A DNA stretch of 34,250 nucleotides from Folioceros fuciformis (GCA_049999805.1 JBNGIO010005257.1:1-34250), one strand, 5' to 3'; positions 11,841 to 23,191 are shown, numbered from the stretch's first letter. A program made the numbers and translations. The notes: a model not told the origin generated them from the sequence alone.

Positions 11841-12449
11841 TTTTGCTTGCCTCTCCGGCGCAGTCGCTCCTCAAAACCGGTCGTGAAGCGCGGACAGCCG
11901 CCCGCCCTGCCTGACATGCAGCAACGATCCATGTCCTCGGACAAGGACGGACAGCGATAGGAGCTCCGCTGAGCTGTCTCAACATAACAGCTCACGGACT
12001 AACAGACCGGTAACAGCCTTCCGGAGGCCGCCGCAGTTTGAGGTCGACGACAGTCGTGTCCCGACGCGAACTGATCACGTCCCTGTGGCATCTGCCGAAG
12101 ATTCCGATGGAGAACCGATGTGAAGGCCTTGGGACCTACAATCCACGCTATGGCTTGGTCGCAACATGAACCGCCCCAGCCGTAGCTCGCTCCTGCTTCA
12201 AAGGCTGCCAAGTTCATCTTCGTTCATAGGCTGCCAAGTACTGGTACCACGGAGGCTGTAGACGTGGCCCCTCGTGAACTCACATGAGAGCCCCCTCGTG
12301 AACTCACAGCACAGGGCCGCTCTATTCTCCACTTCCAGTCCGGATGTGGCAGGCGCGCACGCGACCGACGGGAAGACCTCTGGCAGTTACAACCTGGCCC
12401 AGACTTCAAAGTTTCGAGTGCGCTGAGCCAAATAAGCAAAACCAACCTC
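11841..12449. other. Upstream region of DPP III with a 17-bp direct repeat
   Basis: No gene recognised. It should contain the DPP III promoter and 5' leader, transcribed leftward. An exact 17-bp direct repeat, CCCCTCGTGAACTCACA, lies at 12268-12284 and 12292-12308 (24-bp period). No Nudix-like coding sequence was found here on the minus strand. Confidence 0.5.
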
Positions 12450-12521
12450 TGCCTCCACTGAGGATCGAACTCAAGACCTTCAGTTTACAAGACTGACGCT
12501 CTACCACTGAGCTATAGAGGC
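12450..12521 (-). tRNA. tRNA-Thr (anticodon UGU)
   Basis: The complement folds into a complete 72-nt cloverleaf: acceptor GCCTCTA pairs with TGGAGGC, D stem GCTC/GAGC, anticodon stem TCAGT/ACTGA around loop CTTGTAA (anticodon TGT), and T stem TTGAG/CTCAG around loop TTCGATC. A discriminator A follows, with no encoded CCA and no intron. An AAAA at 12438-12441 on the + strand gives a TTTT Pol III terminator about 9 nt beyond the 3' end. The sequence looks nuclear rather than plastid-derived. Confidence 0.95.
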
Positions 12522-12527
12522 TCGGCT

Positions 12528-12566
12528 ACATTGATCGTGATCTGTACATAATATTTTTAATATAAT
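12528..12566 (-). promoter_or_regulatory. Upstream elements of tRNA-Thr
   Basis: On the minus strand a CAA triplet lies about 10-12 nt before the tRNA 5' end (12531-12533), and an AT-rich TATATT-like tract lies about 29-43 nt before it (12550-12564). This is the usual arrangement for plant tRNA genes, so the gene is probably active. Confidence 0.55.
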
Positions 12567-12613
12567 TTTCTCTCTGCGGCTTTTTGGCCGCCGCTATTTG
12601 ACGAGGCGTGACT

Positions 12614-12676
12614 TCTTCACACTGCTCTATGTGCCAAGCATCTGACATCTTCACACGGCTCTTTGTGCCTAGCATC
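12614..12676 (+). repeat. Two 29-nt imperfect direct repeats
   Basis: Copies at 12614-12642 and 12648-12676 share 26 of 29 bases, starting TCTTCACAC and ending AGCATC, with a 5-bp spacer. No function is assigned. It may be a small local duplication. Confidence 0.7.
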
Positions 12677-13389
12677 ATTCGCTGCCCCAGCAAGTTTAGA
12701 AACGATCCCAGTGCATCAAGGGTGGAGGAAGGTAGCCGAGGTTACCTAAGTTGACAGCGGAGGCGGCAAACATCGATGGACGTTGGAGCCAGGCTGAAGC
12801 GGGTGAAGCGCTGCTGTTCCCGCTGAAGGAGGTTTAGGTCACGCATGCATACAGGCTGCGTGGAGTCTTCTCCTTCCTACAGATTTAAGTACACACTGCA
12901 ACTGAAAGATTTGGTGTGCAGCAGTGCAGATTGCTCCCGGATTTTGCAACGCCTTGTTCGGGTTTCAGCGTGCCAATCTTGATGAAGGCGGTTGCAGTCC
13001 ATGACATTCAGTTCCGTTGAACTGCCGCACGTCGGAGCAATAATTGACAAGGATTGCTCTCATGGCTTGTCCGTGCCCAGTGCAGTTTGCAGAGTGCGTG
13101 ATGAGGTTTGCGTGGAAGTCCGGTAGGACCTGCCGGCTTCATTGCGGAGTCAATGCTGAAATTGTGGCCACCGCGATCCGGTAGGATCCTACAGTTCGGT
13201 AGGATTTCTTCGAAGAGCCTCGCTTCGGGTAGGTTTTGAACCTCTCACTTGAGACGTCTGCATTTTGAGAAAAGTACCGGTTGTTTTCCGGTTATAGGGT
13301 TTCGGGTTTCCTCCACCTTGGCATAGGTCCGTCCAACGACGCAAGGGCACCGAAGGAGACCTTTTTCCAAGAACACCCAAAGGAACTTA
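12677..13389. other. Intergenic sequence, no gene seen
   Basis: About 700 bp of balanced composition without a supported frame or RNA. GGTAGGAT-like words recur near 13180-13230. It ends where base composition drops sharply to AT-rich at about 13390. Confidence 0.5.
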
Positions 13390-13617
13390 GTCGAATATAG
13401 ATATTACCTTAGAATGATGCTTATTCATCTTAGTAGAAATAGAGAGCAAGACAAATAAACGTTATTAAATATAATAATATTATATTTATTTATTATTATT
13501 TAGTTATTTTTTACTATTGAAAAGGAAATGGAAAGTTCTATCTACTCTAAAAGATAAAAAGAACAACAATAGGCCAAAAGGGTACTAACCCCTTCGAACA
13601 ACATTCTCAAAAACTAC

Positions 13618-14153
13618 CTATTGCTCCCATAATGTTGAACCTACGACATTGCTAAAGAAGTTGTTTGACTTGCACACGTTGTTATTGTAAAAACCGGGTT
13701 GGTCAATGCTCTTTGCAAAGCAATGGATATGCATTGTCCAAAAGAAGACTACAACATTGAAAAGAGAAATAACACTAGTCTTATGACTTTGATATACCCT
13801 TGCGCACTCTTTGATAAATCTTGAATAGTACTTGCCCAAGGGCCTACGGGTTTCAAGAGCAAGAGGGATAAAAATATGCCCGTCTGGCAAGAAAGAATAC
13901 TTGTGGACTTTGGTGCTTGTACAACCCTCCACCGCACATCTAGGGAGGTTGATGGCGATATGCCCATAAATTGAATGCCTAGTGAGATTTGTAACAACCA
14001 CATCCATGACACAAACTTGTTTCCCCTAGTGAAAATAAGGTCAGTTATAAATGAAACTTTGTTGTGCAAAGTATACGGACTCTTCTTACATGGCGGAAAC
14101 CCACATAACAACATCCCTTGTAAAATGGGTTTATCCTCAAACCCCTTTTTCAA
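13618..14153 (-). pseudogene. Unknown ORF fragments in the AT-rich island
   Basis: Two overlapping minus-strand frames, 14153-13749 (134 codons) and 14007-13618 (129 codons), look protein-like rather than random. The first carries GFPPCKKSPYTLHNK. The second carries HIAINLPRCAVEG and KYSFLPDGHIFIPLALE. An acceptor-like TCACTAG sits near 14035, just before the second frame, so the two may be successive exons or a frameshifted single gene. I do not recognise the family and assign no function. The location inside the AT-rich island suggests element-borne or captured coding sequence. Confidence 0.35.
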
Positions 14154-14647
14154 CCTAAAGATTGTTTTTTCTATGCTAAAGAATCAAACAAATAATGGTT
14201 ATTTTGAAAAGTTTAGATTTTCCTTGCACAAAAAAAAATATTTCTTATTTTTCAAGTTATTGAATTCAAAGGGTTTTAAGAGATAAAGTTGTTCTCAAGT
14301 TTAGTTTGATTACAAATGTATTGAATTTTTGTAGAACATGATTGAAATCCATGAACGTAAAAAAGTTATCACTCGTTTGTCCTAAGACTAGTTTTTTTCT
14401 TTGATGACCACTTGATGCGTTAGATTTGTGTGCTATGTTAAAAGGACATGGATATCGTTCATATTTATAGTTAGGGTGGTTTAGGATTTAAAACCCTAAA
14501 CCCTAAAACATTTAAACATCAAGGATGCAAAACACGCTTCAAGTCCTTACTACTTACTCTAGGTTTAGATCATCCAAAAAGAAGAGGACTAGTCAAGATG
14601 ACTTCATATTCTCATTACAAAACTATGCCAAACAAGGTAAAAATAAC

Positions 14648-15090
14648 TTTAATGGGATCCCTAAAGAGAAGGTAGCTACGTTACTTTGATGAGATCCGTA
14701 AAGGTGGCTAGATACATACTTAGATGGGATACGGTTAAAGAAAGGTAGCTAGCTTGGTCACGTAGATAAAGTCTCTAAAGGGACAATAGTTAGGTTCAAT
14801 GAAACTTAGATAGGGGTGGCTAGATACATACTTAGATGGGATCCCTAAAGGGAAGGTAGCTAGCTTGGTTACTTAGATAAAATCCCTAAAGGGACAATAG
14901 CTAGGTTCAATGGTACTTAGATAGGCTTCGAGAAGGGAACATGGTAGGAAGGTATCTAGGTGGAGTTCCTAAAGGGAAGGTAATGAGCTTCATCTGCACT
15001 TGGATGGGTTCCCATAGGGCTAGCAAGTTTCATTATTGCTTAGATGAAGTCTTTACAAGGAAAACAGCTAGATTCACTATGCACTATGGT
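14648..15090 (+). repeat. Degenerate minisatellite, about 42-nt unit, about 11 copies
   Basis: Successive units begin with CTTAGAT-like heads and share CCCTAAAGGGAAGGTAGCTAG cores of variable fidelity (core given approximately). Units are about 36-44 nt long. A higher-order duplication is visible: GGTGGCTAGATACATACTTA recurs at about 14703 and 14813. No open frame runs through it. Confidence 0.75.
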
Positions 15091-15770
15091 ATAAGTTGTT
15101 AAGTGAAAAGTCCCATATCATAATTTTATCCTTAGTAGACTATGATGGACTTCTTCTTCTATTACACATTATTTTTTGAACTCTGCAAAGAAATTACATC
15201 TTTACCTCCTATATAGGGAATACACGTGCACATCATACTTTTAGGTTCAATATAATATAGTTTATATTTATAATTATCATATTAAATTTTTAAAATTAAT
15301 TTTAATAAAATTTTACTACAGAGCATATCTTGCTTAAAATACATTCCTAAAAGGATCTAGGTGGAGCAATAAATTTTATATGACATAATGTAGAAGGTAA
15401 GTATATATAGAATTTCATATATAAAATATTTATTAAAAAGTATTTTTATATTAAAAACCATCCATAAGGAAGTCAATGTGTGAGCAACCATACATTAGAA
15501 AGCTACTATTCATATACCATCATTATCATCATTGCATATAGTTATAGTCATAATTCACCCTTATAAATTTAAAGGTTTACTTATATAAAGTTTATCCTAA
15601 AAAATTACCTGTAGCATTTATGTTATCCTTTTGAAATACTAATTAAGCTTATACTTCATAAACATTATTTCTTCCACAACCGCTCTCCAATATGCTTGTA
15701 CCTGCGATGGAGAGGTTTTAGATGCTTACTTTTTAATATTTATATATACGATAATGTACAAAGGAACGAC

Positions 15771-16025
15771 TGTGAAGGCCAATAGCTATTTGTTCATGGA
15801 AATCTGAAGAACAAGTAGAACCATGCGGAAGAGACGTAAACAGTAGCCAAAAACACGTTTTTGGTAGGATAGGAACTGAAATGTCTACATCAAGATCTAC
15901 AGAGAATACAGGATAACTCTTACAAGCCGCATTAGGGTTCTACAGACGATATTAAGTACAAAACTCGCTTTAGAGACAAGAAAACATCTTTACACAGAAC
16001 ATCTTAGTGACCGAACACCTCATGA
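15771..16025 (-). other. 3' flank of the CSC1-like gene
   Basis: Composition returns to normal here. This is the expected 3' untranslated region and polyadenylation zone of the leftward CSC1-like gene. No other feature is seen. Confidence 0.4.
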
Positions 16026-19000
16026 CTATGGCTGATAAGACTCAGATCCTGGAGGTAAGAGACTCTCTATATAGGAGGAGCTCTCAGACTCAGAAGCCAG
16101 AATCGGTTGCAAAGAAGGATGGCGGTAAGCATTATGTACAGATGCGATCATACTGTCTTTCAAACCCTGTTCATCGTCCTCCTTATCTTTGTTCATCGCC
16201 ATCTGCACATAATATGCATCGCACGGTACATAACTCAGTATAAAGGGTACAAGGTCCTCACACATGTCCAGGTAAAACGCACTGCAACTACCGAAAAATA
16301 GCTGACCCACAAGCTTATAGCTCACAACACCTACCGCAAAGCCGACAAAGACCATGAAGTACCCATAGACAAGGCAAGAAATCATTTCCACACTGAACTG
16401 AACGGGATGAAAATTGCCCTACCTCCATGGCATAGGTCTCAAACACGGGAAGGAATCTTTGTTTGCAATGTTGATTGAAGAGAAGAGTTAGAATAGGAAG
16501 CGGTACACATGCTGAAGATGCCTTCGGAAGGTCCTTTATGCCAAAAATACCTATCATTGTAATCTGCATCAAAAACAGCCCTAGAATAATATGTCCATGA
16601 ATAAGTGGCCAGCATTGTCCCCCGGTCTCGTATGAAGGCTCGTACACATTGAGGATCTGAGACAACAGCACACAGCATGACAGAATTCTTCTCCATGCAT
16701 GTTTCAAACTGACTTTACGACCCGCTGAGTCTGTGCTACCGCAACATAACCAAAAGAAAAATACCTGGTTGCGATATACAATAAACCCCAACAGGAAGTA
16801 GACCATCAAGAACGGTAGAAGCAAAGGAGCAACAGGTGTATACATCAATCCTATGAAGATGAACAGCAACGTATACGGTATAGCGCGATGATACGCTACA
16901 GGTGCAGCATCAGCAACATATGGCTTGTCTCTATCAATTGTGTGTCGCTTCAAAAAGTTGAAGAACAGGACCCCGGATTGCAAGATCTCAAGGGGAAAGC
17001 CAGCCCATCCGGTAGTCAAGATATAGGTGATGTAGAAAGTGGCCTGAGGAAACATATGGCACAAGTGTCAACGGTACAGCAAGAACGCTAGATGATAATG
17101 GTCTCCACTAGTAATAGAGGCTAATGCCGGCATGTGATCCGACATCAACAATATATCAAATCCACTACTCCTCTGTCAATCAACAGGCTCCACTATGATA
17201 CTGTTTCCTCCGATGGCAAGTGACTACATAATGAGGAGGAAAAACAGCAAAAGACTTCAAAACACCACAGTTGTAAAGCGAGGACGCAACAGAACTCTTG
17301 AAGCTAGGAGAAAGGTTTCAACTCACCTGTCCCGGAATAGCGTAAGCAAGTCGCTCAGGAATTAATTTGGGGTTACTTAACCAATTATCGAAAAGCTGAT
17401 GGAAAACAGTTCCAGAGAGTACTGTGGCGAAGAATACATTTACAAGCAATAGGTAGAAAAACCTGTTAACTGTCATTCTTACTTGCCGGCTGTATGATAC
17501 AGGGCCTTGCAAGTTGGATAAGAACAGCAAAAACGGTGGAACGAGGTAGAGGAAAATGCTGAGAAATAAACTGGGAAGATACCCTGTAACAACCTGGCTC
17601 AATCCTGGTCTGCACAGTCAAAAGCCATGAGTATGAGAATAACAGATAATAGACAAAATCACGAAGTTATGTCCACCCTTACTACACTGAACTGTAAAAT
17701 CTATGCACTGTAAGCCCTGGACACATATATGGGTAAAAAGGACCACCTCCAATGGACTCACATCAACAAAAGCGCATCGACAAGCCCAGGAAACCAGGTT
17801 TGAAGATTTTTCAGCTCAGCAAGGCCTTGCACGAATGCGGCTGGCCCAGCGTAGAACATAATAAGTAGGATGACAGCTGTCCACACCAAGATTGAACGGA
17901 TGCCAAGGTGCAGATATGGTATTGAAAGGTTGGACCAGAGGACATCTCTTGGTTCTGGCGCCCATTCTGTGACCCAAAGGAGTGGGTTCATGGATTGCTG
18001 TGTCTGAGCGGCAACAGCCGCACCCCAACGAGATTTGAAGGTCACAAATGCTACAGGCAGTTCCTGCCATTTCCCCATCAAATCAGAATGACGGTTTCAA
18101 CTGCAAAACAGAACACACGCAAAAGCTGAAAAATAGACATGCACACACCTGTTTTTTCTGCAGAAATGAAGTCTGACTTTCCCTTATCTGTGTATGCAAC
18201 CTATCAAGCCTTCTAGTCTCTATCTCAGCTGCATCAACTTTTTGACCAAATAAACCTAAGACACCCTCGCGCCTCTTTGGTCGTTCACTTGGCGGCTTCT
18301 TCTTCAGCTCATCAATGCTTTTCACCACTTTTTTTAGCTCAGCCTGTTCACTCATACAAGACAATGTCACGAAACTGGAGGTTTTGACAGCGGCACACAA
18401 ATTGGGAACAGGAGGTACCAAATGCTTAAGCTCACCAGCATAGCCTCCACTCTTCCCGCATGATACACCATCTGATGTGATAAATAAGTCGAAGGATGAT
18501 ACCGAGTGAAAAACTCTTCCACTGTGTCACTGAACGTTTTGTCATCAACTCGAGGAACTGCACGGACAAGAACACTAAATTGGTCTGGTTGAGGCCTGGC
18601 TGCTGCAAGAAATGTGTGCCTTTGTTCAGCAACGTGCTTGTACTCCTGCAATTAAACAAGCTCACATTCATTTGAGCTGGCAAAGTACAGACACATGTTG
18701 AACATGCAGATGGCTAATCAACAGTTCCGTTCCTGCATTTCCAAATAGAAGTGAGCAGGGAAAGAGAGGCAGCAAAAGCAGCTTTGCTCCATACCAGATA
18801 CAGAAGGATGTACGCAGCAAACGATATTGCATACACAGCAGCAAAATGTACCCACAGCCTACATCAGAAGAGTGTGAAGTACCACGGCAACCTTGCTGTA
18901 AGCACTTCCCCAAGGAAGATGTAACCTATAAAAAGAAGAACATTTGAATGACAAGAAACAGAAACAAGTGCAGCCAGTACGCTTCTTCTATCCTTTGATG

Positions 19001-19577
19001 ACCACTGGACATACCGGCCTGCACCGCTCTTCACGTTAGAAATAGAGAAAGCATCTATAGCAGCGAAGAGAATGTCCCCATGATCTTCCTCCAGCTGGTT
19101 GTCCGTAAAGTTCAGCGGCATGAGTACAAACAGGCCAATTACCGTGCATATTCCAAAAAAGCGCAGGCTGCAGAAGGAGGAGCAATCAATCTAGAGTCTG
19201 CTGGACCCCTTGCTACACTCCCTCTTGCAGCATAGGGGCTATCTGCTACACCAACAGGTACTCGAGAAAAACAGTGATCACGGTGCTGACCTGAAGACGA
19301 AGATTCTGAGAAAGACAACAGAATCCAAACCGCAGGAAGCTAATATCTCCTCTTCTGACGGTTGCCATGCTTGCTTGACCCAGCTCACCGAGGGCAATAA
19401 GCTGTCAAAGTGAAAGTCCTCGTCCTGATTACCTGCATTAGACTCCCTTAACAGGTGCTTGGTGAAGTATACACCTGCATTCCCATGTTGCTTTCTGAAG
19501 ATGGAGTACAACAACAGAAAGATGGCAGCGAAGAGAATGTTGATCCCCGCTGAAGTGGCTAAATCAGATATCTGCAT
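16026..19577 (-). CDS. CSC1/OSCA-type osmosensitive calcium-permeable channel, 10 exons
   Basis: Exons from the complement: 19291-19577, 19015-19167, 18795-18858, 18436-18645, 18149-18343, 17762-18063, 17327-17609, 16765-17043, 16423-16656, 16026-16202. They join in phase to 727 residues, near the usual length for the family. Order: first membrane helix in a SAGINILFAA context (RSN1_TM region, about residues 1-168); cytosolic PHM7_cyt region (about 170-330) with RPQPDQFSVLVRAVP, GLFGQKVDA and WAPEPRDVLWSNL; then the multi-helix DUF221/RSN1_7TM pore region with YITYILTTGWAG, YTPVAPLLLPF and NVYEPSYETGGQCWP; and a short acidic C-terminus. These segments match Arabidopsis CSC1/OSCA1 proteins, which are hyperosmolality- or stretch-gated cation channels in the plasma membrane (family knowledge). 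The ATG at 19577 matches the family N-terminus. All internal splice sites are GT-AG. The gene diverges from the ERD7-like gene. Confidence 0.94.
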
Positions 19578-20473
19578 TAGTACTGACTCAACAAGCTGCT
19601 GAACAATCGGGGGGATATCAATCGCAATTCAGTGGTCCCGTGGCCAGTCACCAAGTTCCAGTCAGCGAATCCTCAGCTACTATTTGCGCAGTGAAACGTA
19701 AGTGCAACATAGTCCTGCCCTGATCTCAATGCCCCAACCCCCGTGGTTGCGGTTGCTCTCCTCGCCGGAATTGGCACTCACAATTAGGTCTGATTTCTGG
19801 AGAGTCAGCGGATTGTGCAGCTCTGCGAGCACCCAGATCTTGCTGGCACACCGCCTTCGATGGCCCTCAGCTTTGTAACATTACCCCTCCAATTCCGGGA
19901 CCAGCGTCGCCACCCACGTCTGACCTCTCGCCCCAATTGAGACTCCAGGCTCGCCCCGATGCCTTGAAACAAATTGCTGCAACCCAGGCCGGTAGCCAAC
20001 CAACACCCCAGCACGGAGCAGGATAACACCCGTCCTGCCAGGGTGCAGGGCGATGTAGCAGGAATCCAAAGTTCCCTGCGGCTCCCATGCAGATAACCCC
20101 TGTCTGGATCCCGAACCCAACGACAGGCTCACCCTAAGAGGCTCGGTCGACGCCACCAAGGCTCGGGTTGGGTGGCGCCTCTGCTTCGGATTGCAGGCGT
20201 AGCTACACTTGTGATTTTTCTGCGCGGCCGTGTGTCCTTGCAGCTCGGCGGGCCTACGTCCGCCTGGACACCACATCGCGGTCCCGTACCTGGTTCTAAA
20301 CAACGCAGAATACCCCGTAGAAAACCGAAGCGGAGAATCTTCTGCGCCGTCTCTCGCAAAGTACATGTACATACATAGTTCGGTGTTACGTAACCAGCCC
20401 GCGTGCCAGCGACGACGGAACGCGGGCTGGGGCGGGCCCGCCTTGCTCATCACAGTCTCAGGATGCCACGCGC

Positions 20474-20480
20474 TATAAAG
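20474..20480 (+). promoter_or_regulatory. Candidate TATA box for the ERD7-like gene
   Basis: TATAAAG preceded by GC-rich sequence. It would place transcription start near 20505 and give an approximately 460-nt 5' leader before the ATG at 20969. This rests on motif only. Confidence 0.3.
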
Positions 20481-20631
20481 TAGATCCACTCGTGGCGGGC
20501 TACAGGCCTGACGCGTCCCGGGCCCCTGTTGGTTTGCCCCTCCCGACTTGGGCTGCTTAGATGGCGGTGTTGGAGACTGGCAAATAGGCTCTCGCGACAG
20601 CCTTTGTACACGGAGATAACACAATTCTGCT

Positions 20632-20637
20632 GCCGAC
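20632..20637 (+). promoter_or_regulatory. Candidate DRE/CRT core (GCCGAC)
   Basis: Matches the A/GCCGAC core bound by DREB/CBF factors in dehydration and cold response. It is only six bases long, so chance is a real alternative. It is kept because both neighbours belong to dehydration- or osmotic-response families. Confidence 0.25.
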
Positions 20638-20741
20638 GCTCCCTCCTGTAGCCAGCTCCAAAGATTGGATTCCGAGCTTTGCGTGTTGCAGGGGAGAGGA
20701 GCCTGTTATACACATCGTCCTGCAGGGCATGCTGGTCTATC

Positions 20742-20747
20742 CACGTG
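20742..20747. promoter_or_regulatory. Candidate G-box/ABRE (CACGTG)
   Basis: Palindromic CACGTG inside CCACGTGG, 227 bp before the ERD7-like ATG. bZIP factors of the ABA pathway bind this ACGTGG-type core. Motif evidence only. Confidence 0.3.
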
Positions 20748-20968
20748 GATTGCCCCTTCGACTCTAGCTTTTAAGGCCACGCTACTTGGCGTAACATACT
20801 CTCCTTGGGATGCAGCTGGGTACTCAAGAGGTCCTGCCAGGTCCTGTGTTGGCGTGATCCTGGAGAGTGCAGCAGTGGTGAATTGCCTTTCCTCTGCGCC
20901 TCAGCCGGACTTGGCTCAGTTCTCTTCCCTGTGCTCTGCATTCCCTTTTGCTGCTGCCCAGGACCACA

Positions 20969-23100
20969 ATGCAGTGGCTCAGGGGCAAGGCGTTTGCGGA
21001 GGGCAATTCGCAGGCTCCTTTCATTGTGGGCTCGGACCGATGGATGGGGAGGAACCCCAGTAATCCCTGTGAGAGCCAGGATGTATCGCCTGTCCAAGTC
21101 CAGGCCACCGAGGAACGTACTGCTGGGCAAGGAAATGTTGCTGAGACAGCAGAGCGGGGACATTCCAGCTTGTATCCAACGGTGGCCAAGCATGCGTCGG
21201 GGAGTGAAGTTAGAAGAGATGGTTCTGAGGAAGGGAGGTTTGGGTCTGGTTTGCCTCCGGCGGGCAGTGCAGGGAAGGGATACTATCCAGTGGTTTATAC
21301 CGAGTTGCCGGACACCAAGTCTGTGGAGGAGGCTGCGGGTTCTGTGACTGTGGAGGATGCTAATCCCGTGAAGTTGGCGGAGGAGGAGCAACACGTTGAA
21401 GCGCATGAGGAGGTTTTGGTGAAGATTCCTGGAGCCATTGTGCACCTGATTGATGAGAAGGACAGTCTGCATCTTGGTACCGGGGATTTGCAGCTGGTAA
21501 GACTGACGCAGGAAGGTAATGGCATAGCCGTGTTTGTGAGCGTTGGGGATGAGCTGCAATGGCCTTTGTTCAAGGACGAGGCAGCTGTGAAGCTCAGCCC
21601 CACCCATTATTTCTTCTCCATGAAGGTCCCATCCAAGTTGCTTGATGAAGACGAGAATTTGCATCGGCAGCCTTCTGAACCATCTTCCCAGGGGGGCATG
21701 AGAGAGTTGAGAAGAGAAGCATCTGGTGATGTGCAGAGCCTCTTGGCCAGTGGATCTGCAGATCTGTCTCGCTCACGCCATCAGAGGAAAGCGTCAGATC
21801 AGGAACTAGAAACTCTTAACTATGGAGTCACGTTCTCTCGACCTGGCGTGGAGGCTGAGTTGAAGGAGCTCGACTCTCATTTGGCACGTTACAGTTTGTT
21901 CTCGACGCCCACTGTTGTCGAAAAGGATCCGGCAAGATATCCATCGAAAGCAGCGAAACCCCCTCCTCCTCACAGCAGACCAGATGGATCACAGGGCACA
22001 CCCTACACTGAAGGGAAGCCTTACATGCCACCAACTGCAGCGGTGGTTCGGGAGGATTCGAACTATGCTGGTGCGGAACCCGCAAGTGCACAGAGCACAT
22101 CTCGCCCAACCAAGCCCCCGGCTCCAGCTAAGATTGTGACAGTGGAGGAGCTCAATGGCCATGGCCAGCCAGTCACGGAGCCCAACTCCGCAGTTTTCTG
22201 GACTACACTTGCCCCGAATGTAGCAGAGTACAGCAGCAGTCCTGCAAGGGCCATAGCTCAGGGATCAGGGCACATAATCAAAGGCCTCTTTTGGGTCAGT
22301 CAGACAACTGTTTCGCAATTGGAGAAGGGAGGTGCATACATAAGGGAGCAAGGCTGGGTTAAGCCCAGAACGAAGGGGCCTGTGGAGATGAGTCCTAGCA
22401 CACTCAAGAATATGAGAAGGTTAGTCCGGCTCACCAGTCTCCTATCTGGTAACGACATTGGCAGATGCTTCGACGTTTCCACTCACGCTTCTGTGTCGGC
22501 AGGGTTAGGAAAATGTCGAAGATGACTTCCAAGGTAGCTGAAAGTGTCTTGACTGGAGTGGTCATGACCACTGGCGTCTTCACTGGAGCAATCGTTAACT
22601 CCAAGGCAGGGAGCAAGTTTTTCAAGCTCTTGCCAGGAGAAGTTGCGTTGGTGTCGTTGGATGCCTTCGGTAAGCCGGAATAATCTATGGTCTCAGTTCC
22701 ATGTTCTTTGGTTGCGGCTAGGCAATCCATTCTGAGAGAAGTTACGGCTCGCAGGTAAAGTATTTGATGCCGTGGAGCATGCTGGAAGAGCAGTTTTGAA
22801 GAGCTCCTCGTCAGTCACAAATGATCTTGTGTCTCATAGGTACGGTTTGAGACTTTGTGGGGTGATGCTGCAAGCAAGTAGAAACTCACGGTTCTTCCTC
22901 TCGACAGATACGGGCCACAAGCTGCGGAGTTTGCAGAAGACGGTATGAAGGCTACGGGACACGTGATCAAAACGGCATGGACAGTTTCCAAGCTGCGAAA
23001 AGCATTCAATCCTAAATCTATGACCAAAACTGGTCTCGCCAAATCGGTGCTCAAAGCAGCCGTCGGAGCTCAGCAACCTGCAGGAGCCACTGGACAATGA
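20969..23100 (+). CDS. ERD7-like senescence/dehydration-associated protein, 4 exons
   Basis: Exons 20969-22419, 22503-22669, 22755-22839 and 22908-23100 join in phase to 631 residues. The N-terminal conserved block is IPGAIVHLIDEKDSLHLG followed by GDELQWPLFKDE. A proline- and serine-rich linker follows, then the senescence domain (about residues 423-610), beginning RAIAQGSGHIIKGLFWVS and containing GVVMTTGVFTGAIVNSKAG and KLLPGEVALVSLDAFG. This is the architecture of Arabidopsis EARLY-RESPONSIVE TO DEHYDRATION 7 and its paralogs, stress-induced lipid- and membrane-associated proteins. It is longer than most because of extra low-complexity sequence before and between the blocks. The ATG at 20969 (ACCACAATG) is the first in frame. 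A frame extension to 20948 starts with TTG and is not used. Introns are 68-85 nt, all GT-AG. The stop lies only 91 bp from the stop of the next gene, which is convergent. Confidence 0.92.
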
Positions 23101-23191
23101 GTGGCGTAGTCACTACCTGTGTCTGTAATGTGAGAATATTGTGTAAATCACAAGTGTCCACTAGGGTGACCTGTACTACCATCTTGCTTTC

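Larger units (their letters stand above)
13390..15770. mobile_element. AT-rich island, probable old insertion
   Basis: Base composition changes abruptly from about half GC on both sides to strongly AT-rich (long A/T runs, TATTTATTATTATTTA near 13490, and similar tracts at 15240-15480). The island contains a broken unknown ORF on the minus strand, a degenerate 42-nt minisatellite, and no host gene. I could not find terminal repeats, target-site duplications or transposase/reverse transcriptase motifs, so the element class is undetermined. It may instead be satellite-like DNA or a captured fragment. Confidence 0.45.
19578..20968. promoter_or_regulatory. Divergent promoter region, CSC1-like / ERD7-like
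   Basis: 1.39 kb between two start codons pointing outward, so it must hold both promoters and 5' leaders. A 247-codon minus-strand frame (20624-19881) has no family likeness and biased composition, and I treat it as chance. A TATA-like element (20474-20480), a DRE core (20632-20637) and a G-box (20742-20747) are listed separately. Confidence 0.6.

Noticed and set aside
14489-14508. Telomere-like CCCTAAA repeats
   Set aside because: Only about two units inside an AT-rich stretch, so not an interstitial telomere array.
19881-20624. 247-codon minus-strand open frame between the CSC1-like and ERD7-like genes
   Set aside because: No family pattern, odd composition, and it lies in a GC-rich divergent promoter region. 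Best explained by chance.
20771-21664. 297-codon minus-strand frame
   Set aside because: Antisense shadow of the ERD7-like first exon, whose + frame carries conserved domain blocks.
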